5,709 bases of DNA from contig CALVZR010000204.1 in the NCBI GenBank assembly GCA_944372565.1, positions 1 through 5,709 of the forward strand. The letters run 5' to 3'. The stretch comes from an uncultured Clostridia bacterium (lineage in GTDB: Bacteria; Bacillota; Clostridia; Christensenellales; Borkfalkiaceae). Below are positions 1 through 4,777 of this stretch, in pieces (the first letter of the stretch is position 1; each line of letters opens with the position of its first letter). Position numbers and translations under genes: made by a program. Below the pieces are notes generated by a model. That model was not told the DNA's origin. It did not search any database and was given only the letters and a program-made list of their open reading frames with translations.

Positions 1-7
1 GTTCGTT

Positions 8-343
8 ATGATGAAAATGCTGATAAAACTTGATGAGGATCGCGTTAAATCCGACGGGAAATACGATCTTGCCGATATGTGGCGCAAGATCGATGAGCAG
101 TTTGAAAACGGCTGCGCCAAAGAAGTACAGCCGGACGGAGCGGTGCTATACTCCGGCAAGGTCGATAAAGACTATTTTACTTGTATCTCGATAGCCTATA
201 TCCGATTGAGCAACAGAGAATGGTTTGCGCAATATTGCAGCAAATGGATATGGTATGATAATGACGATAATGAAAGCCTTCCTATGCAAGATATGGACGT
301 GTTAGCAGAGGAACGAAAAGATAATATTTTGTTTGCTCGATAA
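8..343 (+). CDS. Small acidic protein of unknown function, possible VapD partner
   Basis: This is a 111-residue, soluble, acidic protein with no signal peptide or membrane segment. It is rich in Trp, Tyr and Asp, with a notable WIWYDNDDNESLP stretch at about residues 81-93 and a conserved-looking start, MLIKLDEDRV. I do not recognise a named domain. The next ORF begins immediately after the stop codon and starts like a VapD ribonuclease, so this gene sits where the partner or antitoxin of a toxin pair would be; that role is inference from position only. The start is uncertain. Two ATG codons are in tandem (8 and 11), only seven bases precede them, and the frame stays open to the window edge, so neither a ribosome binding site nor an earlier start can be judged. 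The length, composition and compact ORF support a real gene. Confidence 0.75.
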   Translation: MMKMLIKLDEDRVKSDGKYDLADMWRKIDEQFENGCAKEVQPDGAVLYSGKVDKDYFTCISIAYIRLSNREWFAQYCSKWIWYDNDDNESLPMQDMDVLAEERKDNILFAR

Positions 344-451
344 ATGGAACGTAAAATTAGAAAAGCGATCAATTTTGATTTAGACACCGTGCAAACGCGT
401 GCGGAAAACGGATATGGTGAAAAGCAGGATAACGGTAAAGAAAAACGGTAA
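344..451 (+). pseudogene. Truncated VapD-like ribonuclease remnant
   Basis: A 35-codon ORF starts directly after the previous stop codon (TAA then ATG) with no ribosome binding site close by, as in a translationally coupled pair. The first 15 residues, MERKIRKAINFDLDT, match what I know of the VapD amino terminus. That is the first beta strand of a Cas2-like ferredoxin fold, ending in FDLDT with the conserved Asp. After the Thr the similarity stops: the rest is a hydrophilic tail (NGYGEKQDNGKEKR) ending in TAA, whereas full VapD proteins are about 90-140 residues. The simplest reading is a toxin gene cut by a deletion near base 390 and joined to the upstream region of the next gene. A short genuine peptide is possible but less likely. 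The VapD match is from memory and was not searched. Confidence 0.5.
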
Positions 452-468
452 ATTCGAGGGAGTGCGCA

Positions 469-783
469 ATGAAAAAAGTTAAAATTACGGTAATGAGAAC
501 GGCGTGTTACAAAGATTTGATGGAAAAATACGAAAATCCGATTTCGCACGCCTGCGATATGCGGGAAGGGCAGGTTTTTATCGCGAACGGTTGGAAAAGG
601 CCGCAGGATTTTTGCGAAAGCGCCTGGGAAAGCATATCCGCTTTTGTAATGGCGCTCGCCCACGGCGGCGAGAATTTATACGACGGTTGGATGAAAAATA
701 AAAAGTCCGCAATGATTTCCTGCAACGACGGGTTTCGCCCCGTAAGTTTTCTGCTGGAAACCCTGGATGCGGAAGCGGATTGA
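469..783 (+). CDS. TIGR04076-family small cysteine-containing protein
   Basis: This is a 104-residue soluble protein. Its pattern fits the TIGR04076 family, as I recall it from anaerobic bacteria and archaea: an MKKVKITV start, a GQVFI-(x)n-P-x-x-FC-x-x-AW core (residues 34-53), then a MALAHGG motif and a late SCNDGFRPV motif (residues 84-92). Four Cys occur (13, 29, 49, 85), which could bind a metal or form redox pairs; this is inference. The family's function is not known. The ATG is preceded by GAGGGAG at a normal distance of about six bases. The gene follows the VapD-like remnant closely and is alone before a terminator at 804-843. Its length is slightly above the usual size for the family. 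Confidence 0.8.
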   Translation: MKKVKITVMRTACYKDLMEKYENPISHACDMREGQVFIANGWKRPQDFCESAWESISAFVMALAHGGENLYDGWMKNKKSAMISCNDGFRPVSFLLETLDAEAD

Positions 784-803
784 AAAACGAGAACGTTTCG
801 GGC

Positions 804-843
804 AAAAAAAGAGAAAAGATGTTGAAATCTTTTCTCTTTTTTT
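804..843. terminator. Bidirectional intrinsic terminator, A/T-rich stem
   Basis: A perfect 17-bp inverted repeat (804-820 and 827-843) encloses the six-base loop GTTGAA. The outer part of the stem is A7 on the left and T7 on the right, so the transcript ends in a U-rich tract in both directions. It lies between the stop codons of two convergent genes (783 on the plus strand, 905 on the minus strand) and would serve both. The stem has only a few G-C pairs, so it is weaker than a GC-rich terminator. Confidence 0.8.
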
Positions 844-904
844 ATTCGGTTGTGAATTGCCCGTACGCGCCCCGTTCGGGAGATGCGTTTATGATAAACG
901 CATT

Positions 905-1546
905 CTACAAAGCTGAAAAGGCGCCGATCGCTTCCTGTACGTCGGCAAAGAATCTCGAAAGATGCCAGCCGTCCGCCACGGCGTGGTGGAGGTTCATCGA
1001 AAGGGGCAGCACGCTCCTGCCGTTTTCCGTTTCGAATTTTCCCCAGGTGATCACGGGGGCGAGATAGGTGCCGCCGTCGAACACGTGGATATCGAAACTT
1101 TTATATTTCACCCACGGCAGGCAGGAAACGTCGAACGTGTTCGGCGGCGGCGTAAAATCGAATGCGCGGAAATCTTTATATTTTTCCCTGTCCGCAAGGA
1201 AACGCGCGTGAAACGAAAAGAAATCTTCGGTGTATTCTGTGGAAAGTTTCACGAAGTTGCCGTCTTCCTTGTGGAAATCCGCATAATACGGGGAAACGGC
1301 GTCCCAGCGGATCAGATTTCCGCGGGAATCGCGGCCGTACCTGAATTCGGCGCGGGCGTTTACCGCTTTTGAAACCGCCCACATCATTGCGGGATAGAAT
1401 TTCATTCCGTTCGCGCGGACAAAAGAGAGAAGGGGCGTAACGTCGATATCCGCGGTCATACTCATCACGTTGCGCAGTTTTTCGGTGAAGTAGCAAAAAA
1501 GTTTTCCCCGTTCCCACGCGTTTAAGTCTATAATTTCGTATTTCAT
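905..1546 (-). CDS. Type A chloramphenicol acetyltransferase-like protein
   Basis: The 213-residue product has the length and fold pattern of trimeric type A CAT enzymes, which transfer acetyl from acetyl-CoA to chloramphenicol in the cytoplasm. Visible family landmarks are WERGKLF near residue 11 (Arg13 matching CAT Arg18), KFYPAMMWAVSKAVNARAEFR (pairing with CAT's KFYPAFI...NAHPEFR), WDAVSPYYADFH, PWVKYKSFD with Ser150 at the place of CAT Ser148, and catalytic LHHAVADGWH (His188, Asp192). Classical CATs read HHAVCDGFH, so the active site is intact but not identical. I chose the inner ATG at 1546 because AGGAGG precedes it by five bases and the family begins at this point. An upstream in-frame ATG at 1591 would run through the attenuator hairpin. 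Translation appears to be controlled by the leader peptide and hairpin at 1551-1604. A second, divergent paralogue lies upstream. The real acceptor could be another hydroxyl compound. Confidence 0.88.
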   Translation of the reverse strand: MKYEIIDLNAWERGKLFCYFTEKLRNVMSMTADIDVTPLLSFVRANGMKFYPAMMWAVSKAVNARAEFRYGRDSRGNLIRWDAVSPYYADFHKEDGNFVKLSTEYTEDFFSFHARFLADREKYKDFRAFDFTPPPNTFDVSCLPWVKYKSFDIHVFDGGTYLAPVITWGKFETENGRSVLPLSMNLHHAVADGWHLSRFFADVQEAIGAFSAL

Positions 1547-1550
1547 AATA

Positions 1551-1583
1551 ACCTCCTGAAAATTTTGTAAAATTTCAGAAGGC
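1551..1583 (-). promoter_or_regulatory. Translational attenuator hairpin covering the acetyltransferase RBS
   Basis: Read on the minus strand, GCCTTCTGAAA (1583-1573) pairs with TTTCAGGAGGT (1561-1551) over 11 bp including two G-U pairs. Three more U-A pairs lie inside, past one bulged U, around a UACA loop. The right arm contains the complete AGGAGG ribosome binding site (1552-1557) of the acetyltransferase gene. The left arm holds the last two codons and stop codon of the leader ORF. A ribosome paused at the end of the leader would mask the left arm and free the ribosome binding site. This is the geometry of inducible cat and erm attenuators. Confidence 0.75.
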
Positions 1584-1604
1584 AGATACAATTCCGATTT
1601 TCAT
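1575..1604 (-). CDS. Nine-residue leader peptide MKIGIVSAF
   Basis: This very short ORF (ATG to TGA, nine codons) lies upstream of the acetyltransferase gene. It has a strong ribosome binding site, AAAGGAGGG, with AGGAGG at 1611-1616 and six bases to the ATG. Its last codons and stop codon form the left arm of the hairpin that sequesters the downstream ribosome binding site. Known inducible cat genes (cat-86 and the pC194 cat) also use nine-residue leaders, in which chloramphenicol stalls the ribosome. Here Ser7 and Ala8 fit the known preference of chloramphenicol for stalling when Ala, Ser or Thr is the penultimate nascent residue. The peptide sequence itself differs from the cat-86 leader. 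The regulatory role is a strong inference from layout; the peptide probably has no other function. Confidence 0.75.
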   Translation of the reverse strand: MKIGIVSAF

Positions 1605-1644
1605 ACGAACCCTCCTTTCTATCTTCATAAAATACATTGTTTCT

Positions 1645-1660
1645 CCGAACGGAAGTTCGG
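1645..1660. other. Small perfect hairpin upstream of the leader ORF
   Basis: CCGAAC and GTTCGG form a perfect 6-bp stem with a four-base loop (GGAA on the plus strand, TTCC on the minus strand). It lies about 40 bases upstream of the leader peptide ATG on the minus strand. It has no adjoining T tract, so it is not a terminator by itself. It could be a 5'-UTR stabilising element or an operator-like dyad. I see no convincing promoter for the minus strand between here and 1729. Confidence 0.35.
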
Positions 1661-1667
1661 GGAATAA

Positions 1668-1701
1668 ACGCCCCCGCGCCGTTGTAAAAACAGCGGGGCG
1701 T
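1668..1701 (-). terminator. Weak imperfect GC hairpin after the second acetyltransferase gene
   Basis: ACGCCCC (1668-1674) pairs with GGGGCGT (1695-1701), with a further short GTTGT/ACAGC pairing inside (one G-U pair) and a six-base bulge. On the minus strand it is followed by TTTATTCCCC, a poor U tract. It lies 29 bases past the stop codon at 1730, so it may give partial termination, or act as leader structure if both acetyltransferase genes are co-transcribed. Confidence 0.3.
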
Positions 1702-1729
1702 GCGCTTTTCCGGCGGCCGCCGTCTGCGA

Positions 1730-2356
1730 TCAGCCGCGGTTCAGTTCTTCCTGCAAAGCGGAAACGAATTTCGCCACGTGCCAGCCGTCCGCAAAGGAAT
1801 GATGTACCTGTACGGAAAAGGGCAGAAGAAGGCGCCCGTTTCGTTCATAATATTTTCCCCAATCGAAAAGGGGCGTTGCGTTGTCCTTTTTTCCCGCGTT
1901 CGTGTGCGAGATATGCCGGTATGTGATCCACGGCAGGGGCGAAAACTGAAAAACGTCTATGCCGAGCGGCCCTGTAAAATATTCCTTCTGCAGTATTGCC
2001 GCCCGTTTTGCCGCCGCGGCGTATTCGGCGGCGGTGCCCGAAAAGGGCACGTTCACGACCTTGAAAAGTTCGGTATCCCGATCGAACCAGGTGAACGCCG
2101 TATCGATTTTTTCAAACAGAACGACGTTTCCGTTCAGAAACCGATAGCGGAATTCCTCGATTCGATTTGCGCATTCCGTTGCCGCGTAAATGAGCGAAAA
2201 CGTGAAAGAAAGCCCTTCCTGTTTGACTTTTTGAGAAAACAGCGTTACATCGAGGTCGAGCGTGACGCAGAACATCGGCTCGGCGCAGTTGCGGAAAACG
2301 GCGCAGTGCGCCGCACGTTTCCAGTTATTCAGATCTATAGTGCGAAAGGGGTTCAT
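1730..2356 (-). CDS. CatA-like O-acetyltransferase, divergent paralogue
   Basis: The 208-residue protein has the CAT fold pattern from start to end: IDLNNWKRAAH at residues 7-17, LDVTLF in the first strand, an ANRIEEFRYR motif near 63-72, PWITYRHISHT near 142-152, WGKYY at 166-170 and the catalytic VHHSFADGWH (His186, Asp190). The residue equivalent to CAT Ser148 is His148. The HISHT form is typical, as I recall, of the CatA-like subgroup whose substrates are mostly untested, so chloramphenicol resistance should not be assumed. It shares orientation and clear similarity with the gene at 905-1546 but is too different to be a recent duplicate. AGGAG lies seven bases before the ATG. A 10-codon mini-ORF without a ribosome binding site ends exactly at that AGGAG. 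A CPBP protease gene is divergent from it. Confidence 0.85.
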   Translation of the reverse strand: MNPFRTIDLNNWKRAAHCAVFRNCAEPMFCVTLDLDVTLFSQKVKQEGLSFTFSLIYAATECANRIEEFRYRFLNGNVVLFEKIDTAFTWFDRDTELFKVVNVPFSGTAAEYAAAAKRAAILQKEYFTGPLGIDVFQFSPLPWITYRHISHTNAGKKDNATPLFDWGKYYERNGRLLLPFSVQVHHSFADGWHVAKFVSALQEELNRG

Positions 2357-2363
2357 CTTTTTT

Positions 2364-2368
2364 CTCCT
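2364..2368 (-). promoter_or_regulatory. RBS of the second acetyltransferase, possibly masked
   Basis: AGGAG on the minus strand sits seven bases before the ATG at 2356. Upstream UUUUCC can pair with GGAGAA over six base pairs (one G-U) around a 13-base loop, so the site may be partly closed. A mini-ORF coding for MYSITFPKII (2400 to 2368) ends with its TAA overlapping the A of this site. This resembles the attenuator of the neighbouring paralogue, but the mini-ORF has no visible ribosome binding site. Confidence 0.4.
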
Positions 2369-2422
2369 TATATAATTTTCGGAAAAGTTATCGAATACAT
2401 CAGTTCGCGCAATGTTTTTCCG

Positions 2423-2435
2423 CCGAAAATTTCGG
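2423..2435. repeat. Palindrome in the divergent intergenic region
   Basis: CCGAAAATTTCGG is a 13-base palindrome centred on a single base, lying between the divergent acetyltransferase and protease genes. A further copy of the half-site TTTTCGG occurs at 2376-2382. It could be an operator for a regulator of either gene. The T-rich run after it on the plus strand also makes it look slightly like a terminator, but no plus-strand gene precedes it. Confidence 0.3.
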
Positions 2436-2462
2436 GGTTTTTCTTTTTTATAACGCCGTCAG

Positions 2463-2491
2463 ATGACTTTGCGTTCCGTTTATGCTATAAT
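2463..2491 (+). promoter_or_regulatory. Extended -10 promoter of the CPBP protease gene
   Basis: The -10 is a perfect TATAAT (2486-2491) preceded by TGC, giving the extended form TGCTATAAT. Seventeen bases upstream, ATGACT (2463-2468) matches TTGACA at four of six positions. The predicted transcription start, about seven bases past the -10, falls on or beside the ATG at 2498, so the transcript would have essentially no 5' leader. Confidence 0.65.
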
Positions 2492-2497
2492 CGGAAT

Positions 2498-3268
2498 ATG
2501 GAAAGAAAAACGGTTATCAAGTATCTGCTGATCACGTTTGGCATTACATATATATGCTGGTGGGGCGTGGCTGCCCTTGTCGCATTTACCGATCTGGTTT
2601 ACGGGGACTTTCTGCCTGCGGTCATTTACATTATCGGAAATTTCGGGCCTGCCATTGCCGCCTTCTTCTGCATCGGGGGAAAACGGACTTTCCGTTCGCT
2701 CGGAAAGTTTTTGTTTTCCTATAAGAGAGGCGGCGTGTGGATTTTTCTTCTGTTTATGGCGCTGGTCACACTCACCGTGGCGCTCTCTTCGCTGGAATGG
2801 AATCCGCAGATGACGGCGGTGAATTTTTTTATCAACCTGCTCGCTTCCACCTTCCTTTACGGCGGAGAGGAAGAGTTGGGGTGGCGGGGGATATTACACC
2901 CCGCTCTGTCTGAAAAGATAACTTTTCCGCTTGCCGCGCTTGCGTGCGGTTTCCTGTGGGCGCTGTGGCACCTGCCGCTTTGGTTCATTGAAGGCCATCC
3001 GAATCAATCCATGCCGTTTTGGATACAGGGAACGCTGGGGATTTTCCTTTGTTTTTGGTTGGGAATCGTGTACGAACGATCTGCTTGTCTGCCGCTTTGC
3101 ATGTTTTTCCACGGATACGTGAACGTGTTGCTTTCGTCGTTTGTGCTAAAATTCAACGCGATACTGCTTTGCGGGATCGCGTTGACGACGGTTGCGGCAA
3201 TCGCGCTCTGGCTGTTCGACGTAAAGCGGAAAAAAACCGTTCGGGATCGACCGTCCGACGGGGAATGA
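2498..3268 (+). CDS. CPBP-family intramembrane glutamic protease (CAAX/Abi)
   Basis: The 256-residue protein is very hydrophobic, with roughly seven to eight membrane segments. The first covers about residues 8-30 and the last about 222-240, followed by a basic charged tail. The three CPBP motifs are present: EELGWR (Glu125, Glu126, Arg130), the WALWH form of FxxxH ending in His158, and HGYVN (His205, Asn209). Family members are membrane glutamic proteases related to Rce1; in Bacillota many act in bacteriocin maturation or self-immunity, but the substrate here is unknown. The frame is open far upstream, but that part runs antisense through the acetyltransferase gene and is not credible. The ATG at 2498 is the first start after the promoter and begins a typical basic-then-hydrophobic sequence. 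No ribosome binding site precedes it (CGGAAT), which fits a leaderless message. Confidence 0.85.
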   Translation: MERKTVIKYLLITFGITYICWWGVAALVAFTDLVYGDFLPAVIYIIGNFGPAIAAFFCIGGKRTFRSLGKFLFSYKRGGVWIFLLFMALVTLTVALSSLEWNPQMTAVNFFINLLASTFLYGGEEELGWRGILHPALSEKITFPLAALACGFLWALWHLPLWFIEGHPNQSMPFWIQGTLGIFLCFWLGIVYERSACLPLCMFFHGYVNVLLSSFVLKFNAILLCGIALTTVAAIALWLFDVKRKKTVRDRPSDGE

Positions 3269-3325
3269 ACGGGACAGCCCCCTCTTTTTTCTCCTTTTTG
3301 CGGGGCGGCGCGTCCGGCGCGGCGC

Positions 3326-3859
3326 TTATAAGCGGGACGGGGCGCGCAGGTTTTGCAGCATACGTTTCAGGTTTTCCGCGTTCTCCTCGTCGGAGATCGT
3401 GGGATCTTTCGTGAATTTTTCGCAGGGGAGGCTTTCGCAGCCGCCGCAGTCTTTTTGCTTTTTGCCGTTCACGCAGCAATCGTAAACGGGGCAGGTCTTT
3501 GCCCCCACGTATTGCAGCCAGGGCGCATTACCCTTCGTTTTCCTGCATCCGCCGCACGCCGCGGGGAACTGCGGGCAGGATACGCACACCGCGCCGCAGG
3601 GCGAGGGGAAAACGAATTCGTCTTTGAAATACCACCAGCTGCACTTTTTCGGGTCGGGGTTTTTTGCGTTCACGAAGTAGGAAACGGCGCGGTAGAGATA
3701 GAGCTGGCACCGATCGACGTCGCCGTGCAGGGCGCATTCCTCGGCGTAAAGCTCTTCCCCCGTCTTTCCTTTGAGCGAAAGAATGTTTGTATATCCCATT
3801 TCCTTTAAATCCCGTTCGGTTGCTTTTCCCACGTTGGGAATGCTGCGCAGTTCGCCCAT
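3326..3859 (-). CDS. Cdd1-type helix-hairpin-helix and DUF3795 fusion protein
   Basis: The 177-residue cytoplasmic protein has two parts. Residues 1-80 match the Cdd1 'pathogenicity locus' domain: LRSIPNVGKATERDL with the IPNVGKA helix-hairpin-helix signature, then GYTNILSLKGKTGEELY, CALHGDVDRC, NPDPKK and WWYFKD. The family takes its name from cdd1 beside the C. difficile toxin locus and has no settled function. Residues 88-146 hold 11 cysteines in a CGAVCVSC...CGGC...CPVYDCC...CGGC...C pattern, typical of DUF3795 and suggesting metal binding. The start is supported by GGAG six bases before the ATG and by the family start. It is a single-gene unit with a good promoter at 3948-3976 and converges on the CPBP gene with only 57 bases between stops. 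No clear terminator is visible there, apart from T-rich runs at 3285-3299 after a weak GGGG/CCCC stem. Confidence 0.85.
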   Translation of the reverse strand: MGELRSIPNVGKATERDLKEMGYTNILSLKGKTGEELYAEECALHGDVDRCQLYLYRAVSYFVNAKNPDPKKCSWWYFKDEFVFPSPCGAVCVSCPQFPAACGGCRKTKGNAPWLQYVGAKTCPVYDCCVNGKKQKDCGGCESLPCEKFTKDPTISDEENAENLKRMLQNLRAPSRL

Positions 3860-3947
3860 GTTCCTCTCCTTTTTTTAAATTTTCTGCCGTGCGCGGCCGC
3901 CGTAAAATTCCCGCGCGCGGATACGGTGTGCCCCGTATTCTCTTTTC

Positions 3948-3976
3948 AGTATAACATCTCTTTGCCCCCGCGGCAA
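3948..3976 (-). promoter_or_regulatory. Promoter of the Cdd1-DUF3795 gene
   Basis: On the minus strand, TTGCCG (3976-3971) is followed after 17 bases by TATACT (3953-3948), which is preceded by TGT to give an extended -10. The -35 matches at four of six positions and the -10 at five of six. Transcription would start near 3941, giving a leader of about 80 bases. Confidence 0.6.
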
Positions 3977-4103
3977 GGGGGAAGGGCGAAATTGTTCGGC
4001 TTTTGCAAGAATTTTTTTCCGCCGTTTCCGCAGAAAACGGGGGAAAATTTCTCTTTCAAACCGCCCGCAGCCTTTTCCGCCGACGCAAAACGCCTTCAAA
4101 CGG

Positions 4104-4132
4104 TCGAAAAGTTCGGCAACATGCGCTATACT
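4104..4132 (+). promoter_or_regulatory. Probable promoter of the two-gene membrane operon
   Basis: TCGAAA (4104-4109, four of six matches to the -35) stands 17 bases before TATACT (4127-4132, five of six). A second overlapping -10-like TATAAA is at 4132-4137. The start would be near 4139, leaving a leader of about 140 bases before the ATG at 4283. Confidence 0.45.
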
Positions 4133-4155
4133 ATAAAAACAATACGGTGCGCGCC

Positions 4156-4248
4156 CGCAGGGGGCGGAGAGGTTTTTCATCCGCGCTCCGCGATGTTCGG
4201 GGGCGCGCCGTTCAAGACCGATACCGAAGACGGTTCGCAGGGGGCGGA
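4156..4248 (+). repeat. 13-base direct repeat in the operon leader
   Basis: CGCAGGGGGCGGA occurs at 4156-4168 and again at 4236-4248, spaced 80 bases start to start, both inside the predicted 5' leader of the membrane operon. In a GC-rich region this may be chance, but two exact copies in one leader is worth noting. Confidence 0.4.
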
Positions 4249-4282
4249 ATGCCGCCGGTGCGTCGGATTCGGGGAGTGAAAC

Positions 4283-4777
4283 ATGCGAAAAAACAATAAA
4301 ATTTCCATCATTTTGCTATCCGTGCTGTTTGTGGCGGTGTTCGCGTTTGTCGTGCCGCTCATCGTCTTTCCTGTGAGGAAGATCCCGCAATACGAGATGT
4401 ACGAAACCGTCGCCGAAGTGCGCGCCTTTTTGGAAACAGAGGCGCAGGACGTGACGGACGAGGGGTCGGATCCCTATCTCGGCAGCCGCGAAACGTCCGA
4501 TTCGCTCAACGTTTCCTTTACGTACGGCGGCAAACGCTTTTCCCTTTCCGCGCACGTGTTCGTGAGCGCGGAGGATTGCAGGGAATACTACGCGGCAAAA
4601 TCCGGGTATGCCTCGGACGCGGAGAGCAACGCCACGGCGAACACCTATTATTTTTCCGCCACATACTACGCGTATGACGGCTCGCGCAGTTTCTGCCTGA
4701 CGGGGTCGGATTATCTTATGTTCACCAATCTCATTTCCGCGATGAACGAAGCGCAGGGAGGTAGGGAAAATGTTTAA
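4283..4777 (+). CDS. Single-pass membrane-anchored protein of unknown function
   Basis: The 164-residue protein has a short basic start (MRKNNK), one strong hydrophobic segment at about residues 8-30 and then a hydrophilic domain of about 130 residues. That domain is rich in Tyr, Ser and acidic residues and contains two Cys (99 and 138). By the positive-inside rule the large domain faces outside, with the segment acting as an uncleaved anchor; no lipobox or clear signal-peptidase site is seen. The outer domain looks beta-rich (alternating patterns such as LNVSFTYGGKRFSLSAHVFV) and resembles no family I can name. GGGGAG lies seven bases before the ATG. The 3' end overlaps the next gene by eight bases, so the two are probably translationally coupled and work together. 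Confidence 0.75.
   Translation: MRKNNKISIILLSVLFVAVFAFVVPLIVFPVRKIPQYEMYETVAEVRAFLETEAQDVTDEGSDPYLGSRETSDSLNVSFTYGGKRFSLSAHVFVSAEDCREYYAAKSGYASDAESNATANTYYFSATYYAYDGSRSFCLTGSDYLMFTNLISAMNEAQGGRENV

Larger units (their letters stand above)
3860..4282. other. 423-base GC-rich spacer with divergent promoters
   Basis: No convincing gene lies here. The open frames seen in it (for example 3926-4279 plus, 3875-4180 minus) lack ribosome binding sites and read as low-complexity Arg/Gly/Pro or Phe/Pro sequence. It holds a promoter pointing left (3948-3976), a probable promoter pointing right (4104-4132) and a long GC-rich leader for the right-hand operon, containing two copies of a 13-base repeat. I recognised no riboswitch class in the leader. 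Confidence 0.6.

Noticed and set aside
414..482. A shifted frame after the VapD-like start (MVKSRITVKKNGK...) as a possible frameshift continuation
   Set aside because: It does not resemble the rest of VapD and ends within the next gene's start, so a simple frameshift does not restore the toxin; a deletion fits better.
196..805. Minus-strand open frames opposite the first three plus-strand genes
   Set aside because: They have no ribosome binding sites, and their composition (Arg, Ser, Phe, Pro) is that of antisense shadows.
1547..1591. An upstream in-frame start that would lengthen the first acetyltransferase by 15 residues
   Set aside because: It has no ribosome binding site, lies inside the leader ORF, and would be translated through the hairpin; the inner ATG has AGGAGG and matches the family start.
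1617..1729. A promoter for the first acetyltransferase and its leader
   Set aside because: TTTACA on the minus strand is a good -35 but is followed only by TATTCC at 16 bases; other -10-like runs lack a -35, so no promoter is called.
1700..2497. An open frame that would extend the CPBP protease 266 codons upstream on the plus strand
   Set aside because: It runs antisense through the acetyltransferase gene, has Arg/Phe-rich composition with no domain, and the protease has its own promoter and natural start at 2498.
3258..3325. A terminator between the convergent CPBP and Cdd1-DUF3795 genes
   Set aside because: T-rich runs are present, but only a 4-bp GGGG/CCCC stem precedes them, so no confident hairpin could be drawn.
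3926..4299. Open frames on both strands in the spacer before the membrane operon
   Set aside because: They have no ribosome binding sites, low-complexity predicted proteins, and they overlap promoters; no domain is recognisable.
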